64,000 nt of DNA from Butyricicoccus sp. OM04-18BH (GCF_003481705.1 NZ_QULN01000006.1:89077-153076); one strand, 5' to 3'. Shown: positions 35,114 to 43,943, counted from the stretch's first letter. A program made the numbers and translations. The notes: generated from the sequence alone by a model not told the origin.

Positions 35114-36766
35114 ATGGTTTGGACAATGGCGACGTTTATCGGTTTCACGATACTTGTTGCAGTCATTTCGTATGTAAAAACAAAGGACGATGACCAGAGC
35201 ACCGCAGACGGCTATTTTCTGGCCGGACGCGGCCTGCCGGGCTTCGTTATCGCGGGTTCGCTGCTGCTGACCAACCTGTCGGCAGAGCAGCTGGTCGGCA
35301 CGAACGGACAGACTTGGAGCGTGGGCATGAGCCCGATGGCGTTCGAGATCGTAGCGGCTCCGTGCTGTATCGTGCTGGCGCTGTTTGCGGCGCCGCGTTA
35401 TCTAAAAAGCGGCATTACCACCATCCCGGAGCTGATTGGTCTGCGCTATGACCGCAGCACGAAGCTGTGGTTCTCCATCGCGTACATCCTGCTGTACATT
35501 GTCGTACAGATTCCGGTTATCCTGTACTCCGGTTCGCTGGTATTCGAGAACATTTTTAATGTTTCCGGTATTCTGGGCGTGACCAAGTTCCAGGCGGTCA
35601 TCATCCTCTGCATCATCATCAGTATCATCGGCTCGATTTACGCTATCTTCGGCGGACTGAAAGCCGTTGCCGTATCGGATACGGTAAACGGCATCGGCCT
35701 GCTGATCGGCGGCTTCATGATCCCGTTCTTCGCGCTGAGTGTACTCGGCAAGACGGCAGGCGGTGACGGTCTGTCGGTTATCGACGGTATGCGTTTCCTG
35801 ATCGAAAACCATTCGGATATGCTCAACTCTATCGCTCCGGCGGATTCTCTGCCGCCTGCGGTTCCGTGGCCGACCGTATTTACCGGTCTGTTCTTCCTCG
35901 GCCTGCAGTCTTGGTGTACGCACCAGTCGTTCATTCAGCGTGTACTTGCTGCAAAGAACCTCAAGGAAGCACAGAAGGGCGCGCTCTACTGCGCGTTTCT
36001 GAAAATTATCGGCTTTATGTACCTTGCTCTGCCGGGCGTTATCGCGTATGCGCTGTTTGAGCTGCAGGGCAATCAGGTATCCATGATGGATGAAGCATAC
36101 CCGCAGCTGGTTTCGCAGGTTGTTCCGGCTCCGCTGATGGGCTTCTTCGCAGCCGTCATGCTCGGCGCGATCCTGTCCTCGTTCAACTCGGTGCTGAACT
36201 CGGTAGATACCATGTTTACCATGGACATCTACAAGGAATTCATCGACAAGGACGCTTCCGAGGACAAGCTCGTCAAGGTCGGCAAGAATGTCGGCATCAT
36301 CTTCGCGGTGCTGACCACCATCGTTGGTCCGCTGATCTACTTCTTCCCGGCGGGTCTCAAGACATTCCTGGATTCCCTCGTAATGCTGATTGCATTGCCG
36401 GTTCTGACGGCCGTATTCGGCGGCTTCTTCTTCAAGCACCTGCCGAAATACAGCGCAAAGGCCATTCTGGTACTGCATGTGGTCTGCTACGGCTCGTTCC
36501 TGCTGTTCCTCAACAGCAAGCTCCATTACCTGTACGCTGTCTTTGTTCTGCTGCCGGTTGAGCTGTTGGTTATGTTTATTTTCAATCAGCGAAACAAGAC
36601 AAAGCACCCGGAGGCATGGGAGCAGAAGGACGTCGGCGCGGTCGACCTTACCCCGTGGAAATATCGCTGGGTTGCCACCGCACTGATTCTCATTTGTGTT
36701 GCAGCGGTTTACATTGCGTTCTCTCCGCTCGGCATCGGTACCTGGGGTTACAGCCAGCCGTTCTAA
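35114..36766 (+). CDS. Sodium:solute symporter (SSS family)
   Basis: A 550-residue membrane carrier with about 14 helices. The N-terminal DGYFLAGRGLPGFVIAGSLLLTNLSAEQ and the later signature FAAVMLGAILSSFNSVLNSVDTMFTMDIYK are diagnostic of the SSS (SLC5) family; the second contains the Ser-Ser/Asn residues of the Na2 sodium site. It probably imports the sugar-like substrate of this operon with Na+. A GAGGGGG site precedes the ATG. A terminator directly follows. Confidence 0.93.
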   Translation: MVWTMATFIGFTILVAVISYVKTKDDDQSTADGYFLAGRGLPGFVIAGSLLLTNLSAEQLVGTNGQTWSVGMSPMAFEIVAAPCCIVLALFAAPRYLKSGITTIPELIGLRYDRSTKLWFSIAYILLYIVVQIPVILYSGSLVFENIFNVSGILGVTKFQAVIILCIIISIIGSIYAIFGGLKAVAVSDTVNGIGLLIGGFMIPFFALSVLGKTAGGDGLSVIDGMRFLIENHSDMLNSIAPADSLPPAVPWPTVFTGLFFLGLQSWCTHQSFIQRVLAAKNLKEAQKGALYCAFLKIIGFMYLALPGVIAYALFELQGNQVSMMDEAYPQLVSQVVPAPLMGFFAAVMLGAILSSFNSVLNSVDTMFTMDIYKEFIDKDASEDKLVKVGKNVGIIFAVLTTIVGPLIYFFPAGLKTFLDSLVMLIALPVLTAVFGGFFFKHLPKYSAKAILVLHVVCYGSFLLFLNSKLHYLYAVFVLLPVELLVMFIFNQRNKTKHPEAWEQKDVGAVDLTPWKYRWVATALILICVAAVYIAFSPLGIGTWGYSQPF

Positions 36767-36803
36767 AATTAAAAATAAAACGGAGTGCGTTTACGCTTCG
36801 GTC

Positions 36804-36844
36804 TCAGTCTGTCGAAAAAGTCCAGCAAAGCTGGGCTTTTTCTT
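36804..36844 (+). terminator. Operon terminator adjoining a solo repeat end
   Basis: AAAGTCCAGC and GCTGGGCTTT form a hairpin followed by TTTC. The preceding TCAGTCTGTCGA (36804-36815) is the terminal sequence of the interspersed repeats, so another remnant of that family lies against a terminator. Confidence 0.75.
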
Positions 36845-36924
36845 GTATATGAGGTAAAAAGAAAAGGGCAAGGGAAATTATGGAAATTCCGCATGATTGG
36901 ACAAGAGTGATTTGCGGGTCAAGT

Positions 36925-37497
36925 TCACAGGAACGTCTGCGCGAAAACCGGCTCGAGCTGCTCGGCAAAGCGGCGATGGCCCTGTTCGGAAAAGTGGACG
37001 CCGTCGAACACGACCGGAATATCCCAGCCGGAGGCGTCGCAGAATGACACGCCGCAGAGCGCGGCGAGATCGCGGTAGAGCGGGGCGAGCTGTCCGGAAC
37101 TGCGGATGAGCGCGTCGCTCTCAACCCATGTTCCGCTCTGCATGAGCGGCGGCGCGACGAGCAGCAGCGGCAGACCGCAGACCAGAAGATCGCTGATGAA
37201 GATGCGCATCCGTTCGGCAGCCTCGGCAGGGGAGGCGCCGCAAAGCAGGTCGTTCGTGCCGAGCATCAGACAGAGCCCGTCTGCCGGCAGCCGGGAGCGG
37301 ATCTGGCTGAGCAGGACGCGCACGGCGAAGCTGCTCGACGGGATTTCCCGGCCGTTCTCGCCGAGATTCTGGATGTCCCACGCGCTGCCGAGCCGTGAGG
37401 TCCACCGCACGCCGTCGGGATAGCGCGCGCCGCCGAAGGCGGCAGGGTCATAGCCATATGTGTTGGAGTCGCCGATGCAGATGATGCGCTTTGCCAT
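36925..37497 (-). CDS. SGNH/GDSL-family hydrolase
   Basis: A 190-residue cytosolic esterase-like protein without signal peptide. Block I is CIGDSNTYG with the nucleophilic Ser, block II has the Gly in NLGENGREI, block III GTND, and block V DGVHFSEQGH with catalytic Asp and His. The family hydrolyses acetyl or acyl esters on sugars or lipids; the target here is unknown. A TGAGGTGG site precedes the ATG. It is monocistronic or follows the four-helix-bundle gene on the same strand. Confidence 0.92.
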   Translation of the reverse strand: MAKRIICIGDSNTYGYDPAAFGGARYPDGVRWTSRLGSAWDIQNLGENGREIPSSSFAVRVLLSQIRSRLPADGLCLMLGTNDLLCGASPAEAAERMRIFISDLLVCGLPLLLVAPPLMQSGTWVESDALIRSSGQLAPLYRDLAALCGVSFCDASGWDIPVVFDGVHFSEQGHRRFAEQLEPVFAQTFL

Positions 37498-37565
37498 TTA
37501 ACCACCTCATTTGCGCTCATTATATCGTGTTCCCGGAATATTTGCAAGCTGTGCGCAAAAAAAAG

Positions 37566-37592
37566 AAAAACACGCCTTTGGCGTGTTTTTCA
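37566..37592 (-). terminator. Terminator of the four-helix-bundle gene
   Basis: On the minus strand AAAAACACGCC and GGCGTGTTTTT form a strong stem with a 3-base loop followed by a long T-rich stretch. Confidence 0.88.
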
Positions 37593-37605
37593 GACGGGAA
37601 TCATA

Positions 37606-37947
37606 TCAGTTTGCAGCGCTTGCCGCGGCGGTCAGCAGGCGGTGCAGCTCGGTGCAGTCGCTCAGCAGGGAAGCGCCTGTGCGGACGTCAACATCGTCGG
37701 TCAGCGTCAGCAGCCGCAGCCAGTATTCGGTCTGCGCCGTTTCGCGCAGCGCCTCGTTCAGGCTCTCGGCAAGGTCTCGTCGGCTGAGGGCGCAATCCGC
37801 GCACGATACTGCGGAGCCGATCGCCGCTGCGTGCTTCAGCAGCTCGGCGGACAGGTCGTCCTCGTGCCGGTGCAGCAGGCGGTGCAGCTTTACGATGCGG
37901 ACAGAAAAATGCAGCGACTTTTCCAGAAGAATGCTGTTCTGAGACAT
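37606..37947 (-). CDS. Four-helix-bundle protein (23S rRNA IVP-like family)
   Basis: A 113-residue all-helical protein. The central NEALRETAQTEYWLRLL matches the conserved third helix of the four-helix-bundle family first seen as proteins encoded by 23S rRNA intervening sequences. Members also stand alone in genomes, sometimes in diversity-generating retroelements, and their role is unknown. Start ATG 37947 follows GAGG; a longer frame would run into the tRNA-Leu gene. The tRNA lies only 25 bases upstream on the same strand, so they may share a transcript. No retroelement features are near. Confidence 0.82.
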   Translation of the reverse strand: MSQNSILLEKSLHFSVRIVKLHRLLHRHEDDLSAELLKHAAAIGSAVSCADCALSRRDLAESLNEALRETAQTEYWLRLLTLTDDVDVRTGASLLSDCTELHRLLTAAASAAN

Positions 37948-37972
37948 AAGTAAAACCTCGTGTGTGTGATGA

Positions 37973-38055
37973 TGGTGCGGGTAACAGGACTTGAACCTGC
38001 ACGTCTGAGACACCAGAACCTAAATCTGGCGCGTCTGCCATTCCGCCATACCCGC
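37973..38055 (-). tRNA. tRNA-Leu (anticodon TAG), CCA encoded
   Basis: The minus strand folds as a class II tRNA. The acceptor is GCGGGTA/TACCCGC with discriminator A and encoded CCA (37973-37975), and the anticodon stem CCAGA/TCTGG surrounds loop TTTAGGT. A long variable arm begins with GTCTCAGAC, and the T-loop is GTTCAAG. The anticodon TAG reads CUA and related Leu codons. Confidence 0.95.
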
Positions 38056-38320
38056 AGAAAAAATCAAAGGCCGCGCAAAGCGCGCTCCGGCGCCCGGCGG
38101 CATGGTCTCAGTATAACCGCTCCGTCCTCTTTTGTCAATTTGCAGAGCGCTTTTTCTGTACTGTAATCAAAAAATCCGGAAAAAGGAATACCGGATATGT
38201 GGAATTTGTGCTATACTTAATCTGTATAGGCATCCGCAAGGAAAGTGCCTGTGCAATCGACAGAACGCGCGTGTTTCCGCGCGCGAATTTGGACTTCCGA
38301 ACAAGGACTGGGAGCAAGCA

Positions 38321-39655
38321 ATGAAATCTGTTCGTATACTGCCCGTGCTGATGAGCCTTCTGCTGCTTGCAGGCTGCACGATGCCGTCCGGCGACGAGCT
38401 GCTGGCGGCGCCCAAGCCGCCCGGCAATTATCAGACGCTGCAGACCAAGCTCGAAGAGCTTCTGGCATCGGGCGTTTCCTATACCACCCCGACCGCAGGG
38501 GAGAACCGTTCGTCCGTACAGCTCGTCGATCTGGACGGTGACGGCGCGGAGGAGGCCATCGTGTTCTTCCGCGGCGCGACCTCGGCGACGAGCAACGACT
38601 TCAAGGTATATATCTACAAGAAAAACGGGGATGACTATCGGTGCACCGGCTCGATCGAGGCCAAGGGAGCCGCGATCCAGTCGGTCGAATATCCGACCAT
38701 CACCCCGGACGGCGGCCGCGGCATCGTGGTCACATGGCAGCTGGCCGGCAACGGAACGGGCGCGCTGACGATGTGCGACTTTGACGACAGCTGCGCGCCG
38801 CGCGTGCTGCTCGAGACCGATTACAGTGCGCTTGAGCTGACCGACATGGACGGCGACGGCGCGAAGGATCTGCTGCTGCTGACCGGCGCCTCCGGAAAGC
38901 GCGCCGCGCAGCTGTACCGCTATAAGAACGGCCGCATGAACCTGGCCGGTGAGGCGGCGATGAGCGCCGGCATCGCATCGGTCGAGCGCATGGAGGCCGG
39001 ACATATCATTGACGGCCTGCCGGCGGTGTTCGCGGAGGAGAAAATGGCCTCCGGCATCGGCCTGACGACCGATATCTTTGTCTACAGCGACGGAATGCTG
39101 GTCAATCTGGCGCTCGACGGCGAGGATATCGCGAGCCGCAGCACCTACCGTCCCGTGCAGGTCTATGCGGCCGACATCAACAGCGACGGCGTGATCGAGC
39201 TGCCGCGCGCGGTGCTTATGGCGGGCTACAAGGACGCGGCGGCGCACGACGCGCTGTATATGCTCGACTGGTACGCCTACGGTCTGGGCTCAACGCCCGT
39301 ACAGGTCAGCACGACCTATCAGTGCATCTCGGATGCGTGGAGTCTGCGCATCGACCGGAGCTGGCACGACCGCATCACGGCGGTCAAGTCCACGGACGGC
39401 GGCCTGAGTCTGGTTTCGTTCTACGAATACCGCGGAGCGGGACAAAGCTCGATTCCGCTGTTCAATATCTACTGCGTCACGGGTTCCTCGCGCGAGTATT
39501 ACGCGGGTCGGACTGACCTCATCCAGCTCGGCCAGACGTCGCAGGCGGTCTATTTCGCGAAGATCCCGGAGGGCGCGCAGAGCGGCACGCTGAAGATCGG
39601 CGCGGAGGAGATCAGCTCGCGCTTCTCGATCGTCAAGCAGGCATGGAACAACTGA
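38321..39655 (+). CDS. Lipoprotein with FG-GAP-like repeats
   Basis: A 444-residue exported lipoprotein; the signal MKSVRILPVLMSLLLLAGC ends in LAGC. The mature part carries calcium-binding-like DLDGDGAEEAIVFF, DMDGDGAKDLLLL and DINSDGVIELPRA motifs spaced about 110-160 residues apart, as in FG-GAP/VCBS beta-propeller proteins. No enzyme domain is seen. It is 22 bases upstream of a response-regulator gene, so it may be an accessory or sensed surface protein of that two-component system; this link is inferred from position only. Confidence 0.8.
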   Translation: MKSVRILPVLMSLLLLAGCTMPSGDELLAAPKPPGNYQTLQTKLEELLASGVSYTTPTAGENRSSVQLVDLDGDGAEEAIVFFRGATSATSNDFKVYIYKKNGDDYRCTGSIEAKGAAIQSVEYPTITPDGGRGIVVTWQLAGNGTGALTMCDFDDSCAPRVLLETDYSALELTDMDGDGAKDLLLLTGASGKRAAQLYRYKNGRMNLAGEAAMSAGIASVERMEAGHIIDGLPAVFAEEKMASGIGLTTDIFVYSDGMLVNLALDGEDIASRSTYRPVQVYAADINSDGVIELPRAVLMAGYKDAAAHDALYMLDWYAYGLGSTPVQVSTTYQCISDAWSLRIDRSWHDRITAVKSTDGGLSLVSFYEYRGAGQSSIPLFNIYCVTGSSREYYAGRTDLIQLGQTSQAVYFAKIPEGAQSGTLKIGAEEISSRFSIVKQAWNN

Positions 39656-39677
39656 AGATAAAAGGAGGATGGCATCT

Positions 39678-40367
39678 ATGAAACGTAAGGTACTGGTTCT
39701 GGAGGATGAAGAAAGCATCCGCTCCTTTCTGGTGCTGAATATGAAACGGGGCGGCTACGAGGTCATCGAGGCTGAAACCGGCGAGCAGGCGCTCGAAAAA
39801 TATCGTGAAAATCAGGATCTCGCGGTCGCGATACTCGACGTCATGCTGCCGGGCATCGACGGCTACGAGGTCTGCCGCACGATGCGTGCAGAGGGCTATC
39901 AGGCCGGCGTGATCATGCTGACCGCGCGCACGCAGGAGGCGGACAAGGTAAACGGTCTGATGAACGGCGCGGACGACTATGTGACCAAGCCGTTTTCGAG
40001 CATCGAGCTGGTCGCGCGCGTGGACGCGCTGTACCGCCGCGTATCCGGCTCGCCGTTCTCGGAGGAGGACGTCATCAAGTCCGGTCCGTTCAAGCTCAAT
40101 CTGCGCGCACGCGAGGTGCTCAAGAACGGACGCAAGATCGAGCTGACGCAGATCGAGTACGGTCTGCTCAAGGCGTTCATGCAGAACATCGGCAAGGCGC
40201 TTTCGCGCGACGAGCTGCTGGAGATGGTGTGGGGCCATCACTATGTGGGCGAGCTGAAGATCGTAGACGTCAACATCCGCCGTCTGCGCATCAAGATCGA
40301 GGATGACCCGGCCGAGCCGAGCCATATCGTTACGGTGCGCGGATACGGGTATATGTGGGAAGGATAA
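39678..40367 (+). CDS. OmpR/PhoB-family response regulator
   Basis: A 229-residue regulator. The receiver domain has VLVLEDEESIR, phospho-acceptor Asp54 in AILDVMLPG, and the TA and K switch residues in MLTARTQ and YVTKPFSS. The C-terminal winged helix shows ELTQIEYGLLKAFM and IVTVRGYGYMWEG. ATG 39678 is nine bases after AGGAGG; the earlier ATG at 39669 touches that site and is unlikely to be used. Its partner kinase follows after an unusual hairpin array. Confidence 0.95.
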   Translation: MKRKVLVLEDEESIRSFLVLNMKRGGYEVIEAETGEQALEKYRENQDLAVAILDVMLPGIDGYEVCRTMRAEGYQAGVIMLTARTQEADKVNGLMNGADDYVTKPFSSIELVARVDALYRRVSGSPFSEEDVIKSGPFKLNLRAREVLKNGRKIELTQIEYGLLKAFMQNIGKALSRDELLEMVWGHHYVGELKIVDVNIRRLRIKIEDDPAEPSHIVTVRGYGYMWEG

Positions 40368-40585
40368 AGCGCTGGCGCTTTCTAAGGGGGACGCTGTCCC
40401 CCTTAGATACGTTCCCGGTTCCGCAGAAACCGGGAACGATAACCCCCTCGCCCCTGCACGGCAGGGGCGGCCGCGCCGCCGCGGCGCGGGCAGCGGGAAA
40501 GAAGTCCGGCAGAGCCGGACTTCTTTGGGGATTTGCATCGGCGCACTGCGGTGCGCCGCGAAAAGGCGCTGACGCTGCCTTTTCG
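40366..40585 (+). repeat. Eight consecutive hairpins between response regulator and kinase
   Basis: Perfect inverted repeats follow one another with almost no gaps. They are 40366-40381 (stem 7), 40382-40406 (stem 11), 40410-40438 (stem 11), 40450-40468 (stem 8), 40471-40489 (stem 7), 40498-40526 (stem 13), 40539-40558 (stem 8) and 40559-40585 (stem 9). The first overlaps the response-regulator stop codon. None has a terminal T-run good enough for a terminator. The rest of the 266-base gap holds only the kinase ribosome site. Confidence 0.85.
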
Positions 40586-40633
40586 ATTATTCCGCAGTTG
40601 TTTTCGGAGAAAACAGGAAAGGTCATTTTCTTT

Positions 40634-42163
40634 ATGACAGATCGCAAAAAAAGTAAACAATCCGCACCGCGGCCGCAGCCGGAAACACCAAAAGTGCTGC
40701 ACTCGCCGGGCGGTATCCGCGGACGCTGGATGATGAACTCGCTCTCATTCGTGCTTGTCATTCTGGCGGCCGTGATGATTTTGATCTCGGTCGGCGTGTC
40801 GGGCTATTACTACGCCACCGTGCGCGACAATCTGGTCTCGCGCGCGGTCACGGCCTCGGACACCTTCCGCAAATACTTCACCGATACCTATGACCAGTTC
40901 TACACGCAGGCGGAGTCCACTGTGACGACGTTCAGCGAGCAGGACAAGCTCGAGCAGCAGTTTCTCGACGCGAACGGGCGCATCCTGCTCTCGACATCCG
41001 GCCTGTCGGGCGGCGGTCTGGCGTCCACAGAGGACGCTACGCAGGCGCTCGCCACGCAGAAGACCTCGGTGTTCACCGGACGCGATCCGCTCTCTGACGA
41101 GCGTGTGATGAGCGTCACCGCGCCGCTGCTGTCCTCGCGCGGCGATCTGGTCGGCGGCGTGCGCTTCATCACCTCGCTGCGCGTGGTTGAGCGCCAGATC
41201 TGGATCATCATCGGCGTGTCGCTGCTCGCGTGTCTGGTGTTCCTGATCTTCGTCGTCGCGTCCAACAGCTACTTTATCCGGTCGATCGTAGACCCGGTGC
41301 TCAAGATCAACAACATCGCCAAGGAGATCGCGGCAGGCCGCTACGGCGTGCGCCTGCAAAAGACCTATGACGACGAGATCGGCGAGCTGTGCGACACGAT
41401 CAACTATATGTCCGACGAGATCAACCGCGCCGAGCGCATGAAGAACGACTTCATTTCTTCGGTCTCGCACGAGCTGCGCACGCCGCTGACCGCCATCGGC
41501 GGCTGGAGCGAAACGCTGCTCGCGGGCGGCGGCGAGGACCCCGAGGAGGTCATGCAGGGCCTGACCATCATCCAGAAGGAGGCGGGCCGTCTGACGCGCA
41601 TGGTCGAGGAGCTCTTGGACTTCGCGCGCATCGAATCGGGCCGCATGAAGCTCGAAGTCGAGAACTTCGACCTGTCGATCGAGCTGTATGAGGCGGTATA
41701 CATGTATGAAAATCTGCTCCGGAAGAGCGGCATCCGGCTGAATTACGATGAGGACGTCGAGGCGAACTACTTCGTCAACGGCGACCGCCACCGCATGAAG
41801 CAGGTATTCCTCAACATTCTGGACAACGCCGCGAAGTACGGCGGAGACGGCAAGCGCATCGACATCCGTCTGGTGCGCGACGGGGGAAATCTCGTCGCGA
41901 CCGTGCGCGACTACGGTCAGGGCATTCCCGAAGCCGAGCTGCCGTTCGTCAAGGAGAAATTCTATAAAGGCTCGTCCAAACAGCGCGGCAGCGGCATCGG
42001 CCTTGCCGTGACCGAGGAGATCGTCGCGCTGCACGGCGGCACGCTCGACATCGCGTCCGCTGTCGGCGAGGGAACGACCGTGACGGTCACGCTGCCGTCG
42101 GCGAAGGCAGAGGAGGCGCTCGGCATCACCGGCGCACCGTCCAGGACCGAGGAAGAGCCGTAA
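40634..42163 (+). CDS. Membrane sensor histidine kinase
   Basis: A 509-residue kinase. A basic Pro-rich start precedes TM1 (about 36-58), an extracellular sensor of about 130 residues, TM2 (about 189-213), a HAMP-like linker and the kinase core. The H-box is SSVSHELRTPLTAI with phosphorylated His279; the N-box is NILDNAAKYG and G boxes are VRDYGQGIP and GSGIGLAV. ATG 40634 is behind AGGAAAGG at a rather long 12-base spacing. The signal is unknown; pairing with the upstream regulator follows from the operon. Confidence 0.94.
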   Translation: MTDRKKSKQSAPRPQPETPKVLHSPGGIRGRWMMNSLSFVLVILAAVMILISVGVSGYYYATVRDNLVSRAVTASDTFRKYFTDTYDQFYTQAESTVTTFSEQDKLEQQFLDANGRILLSTSGLSGGGLASTEDATQALATQKTSVFTGRDPLSDERVMSVTAPLLSSRGDLVGGVRFITSLRVVERQIWIIIGVSLLACLVFLIFVVASNSYFIRSIVDPVLKINNIAKEIAAGRYGVRLQKTYDDEIGELCDTINYMSDEINRAERMKNDFISSVSHELRTPLTAIGGWSETLLAGGGEDPEEVMQGLTIIQKEAGRLTRMVEELLDFARIESGRMKLEVENFDLSIELYEAVYMYENLLRKSGIRLNYDEDVEANYFVNGDRHRMKQVFLNILDNAAKYGGDGKRIDIRLVRDGGNLVATVRDYGQGIPEAELPFVKEKFYKGSSKQRGSGIGLAVTEEIVALHGGTLDIASAVGEGTTVTVTLPSAKAEEALGITGAPSRTEEEP

Positions 42164-42187
42164 CCGCACCTATAAAAGGAGAACCAT

Positions 42188-43120
42188 ATGTCAACCAAGA
42201 AAACAACCATCGGCGGTCAGGCCATCATTGAGGGCATCGTCATGAAGGGGCCGAAAAAGACCTGCACCGTCGTGCGCAAGCCGGGCGGCGAGCTGGTCAC
42301 CAAGACCGAGCCCGCGCATCATCAGTCGGCGTTCTGGCGTCTGCCCATCCTGCGCGGCGCGTACACGCTGTTCACCGCCATGAAGGACGGCATCGTGGCC
42401 ATCAACTATTCGGCGGAGTTTTTCGACGATGAGAGCATCGATGAGGAGCCGTCTAAATTCGAAAAGTGGCTCGAGGCGAAGTTCGGCTCGGAAAAGCTGA
42501 ACAGGATGATCCTCGGCCTGTCCACGGTCATCGGCATCGCGCTGCCGGTCGGCCTGTTCCTGCTGCTGCCGAGCTTTCTCGGCGGCTTCGTTCCGAAGGA
42601 CTGGGGCGTGCTGGCGCGAAACGTGCTCGAGGGCATCGTGCGCATCGCGATCTTTCTGATGTTCATGTGGTCGGTGTCGCATATGAAGGACATCCGCCGC
42701 ACATTCGAATACCATGGCGCGGAGCACAAGACCATCTTCTGCTATGAGGCAGGGGAGGAGCTGACCGTGGAGAACGTCCGGAAGCAGGGCAGGTTCCATC
42801 CGCGCTGCGGTACGAGCTTCATGTTCGTGCTCATCATCATCGCGACGATCGTTTCGTCCATCGTCTTTTCGATCATCGACATCACCAATCCGTTCCTGCG
42901 CATGCTCGCGCATCTTATCCTGCTGCCGCTCGTCGTCGGCATCAGCTACGAGTTCAACCGCTATGCCGGCCGCTCGGAGAGCGTCATTTCGCGTGCGCTG
43001 CGCTGGCCGGGCCTCATGATCCAGCATCTGACCGTATTCGAGCCGGATGACTCGATGATCGAGGTCGCGATCACGGCCATGAAGGAAGTCATTCCGGACG
43101 ACGGTTCGGACGAATGGTAA
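42188..43120 (+). CDS. DUF1385 membrane protein (YqhQ-like)
   Basis: A 310-residue protein starting TTIGGQAIIEGIVMKGPK, the hallmark of the DUF1385 family. Helices lie near 120-145, 150-170, 210-235 and 240-260. EYHGAEHKTIFCYEAGEELT and FHPRCGTSFMF are conserved and may bind a metal through His and Cys. The function of the family is not established. It follows the kinase by 24 bases and leads into pgeF. Confidence 0.9.
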   Translation: MSTKKTTIGGQAIIEGIVMKGPKKTCTVVRKPGGELVTKTEPAHHQSAFWRLPILRGAYTLFTAMKDGIVAINYSAEFFDDESIDEEPSKFEKWLEAKFGSEKLNRMILGLSTVIGIALPVGLFLLLPSFLGGFVPKDWGVLARNVLEGIVRIAIFLMFMWSVSHMKDIRRTFEYHGAEHKTIFCYEAGEELTVENVRKQGRFHPRCGTSFMFVLIIIATIVSSIVFSIIDITNPFLRMLAHLILLPLVVGISYEFNRYAGRSESVISRALRWPGLMIQHLTVFEPDDSMIEVAITAMKEVIPDDGSDEW

Positions 43121-43131
43121 GGAGGAAAACC

Positions 43132-43932
43132 ATGCACCCGTCTATGCACCGCAACGAGCGCGGCTCGTTCGTTTACTATACCTGTGACCGGCTGCCGGTC
43201 CGCCATGCCTTTACCACCAAGTTCGGCGGCGTGAGCCGCGGCGACTGCGAGAGCCTCAACCTCGGCTTCAACCGGGGCGACGAGCGGGAGAACGTGCTGG
43301 AAAACTACCGCATTCTGGCGGAGCGGCTCGGCATGGACGAGGGCCGCATCACCATGACAAAGCAGATCCATGACACGCAGATCTCGGTCGTGACCGAGGA
43401 CGAGGCCGGCATGGGTCTGCATCAGCCGATGGCGTGGGAGTCGGACGCGATCGTGACCGCCCTGCCCGAAACGCCGCTGTGCGGCTTTTATGCGGACTGC
43501 GTGGTGACGCTGTTCTACGATCCGGCGACCCGGACCGCAGGCGTGGCGCACGCCGGCTGGCGCGGCATGGCGGCAGGCATCCTGCCGAAGACCGTGGAGG
43601 TCATGGCAGAAAAGCTCGGCGCGAAGCGCGAAAGCCTGATCGCCGTGCTCGGCCCGTCCATCCGTCAGGAGTGCTTCGAGACCGACGCGGACGTTCCCGA
43701 GGCGATGGAGCGCCTGATGGGCGAGCGCGTGCATCCGTTTATCGCGGAAAAGGGCGTTAAGTTCCATGTAGACCTGCAGGGCATCGGCGTCAGACTGCTG
43801 ACCGACGCCGGACTTTCGCCGGAAAACGTCATCGACAGCGGCATCTGCACCAAGTGCTGTGCGGATGAATTCTGGTCGCACCGCGCGACCCACGGCCACC
43901 GCGGCGTGCAGGGCGGCATCATATGCCTGTGA
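43132..43932 (+). CDS. pgeF: Peptidoglycan editing factor PgeF (YfiH/laccase-domain)
   Basis: A 266-residue cytosolic hydrolase of the YfiH family, which in E. coli clears faulty UDP-MurNAc peptides. The metal site is formed by His and Cys residues in TKQIHDTQ, GFYADCVVTLF and GVAHAGWRGM. The start ATG 43132 is six bases after AAGGAGG. Its stop overlaps a possible early start of the next gene. Confidence 0.92.
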   Translation: MHPSMHRNERGSFVYYTCDRLPVRHAFTTKFGGVSRGDCESLNLGFNRGDERENVLENYRILAERLGMDEGRITMTKQIHDTQISVVTEDEAGMGLHQPMAWESDAIVTALPETPLCGFYADCVVTLFYDPATRTAGVAHAGWRGMAAGILPKTVEVMAEKLGAKRESLIAVLGPSIRQECFETDADVPEAMERLMGERVHPFIAEKGVKFHVDLQGIGVRLLTDAGLSPENVIDSGICTKCCADEFWSHRATHGHRGVQGGIICL

Positions 43933-43943
43933 GGGAACGCGGT

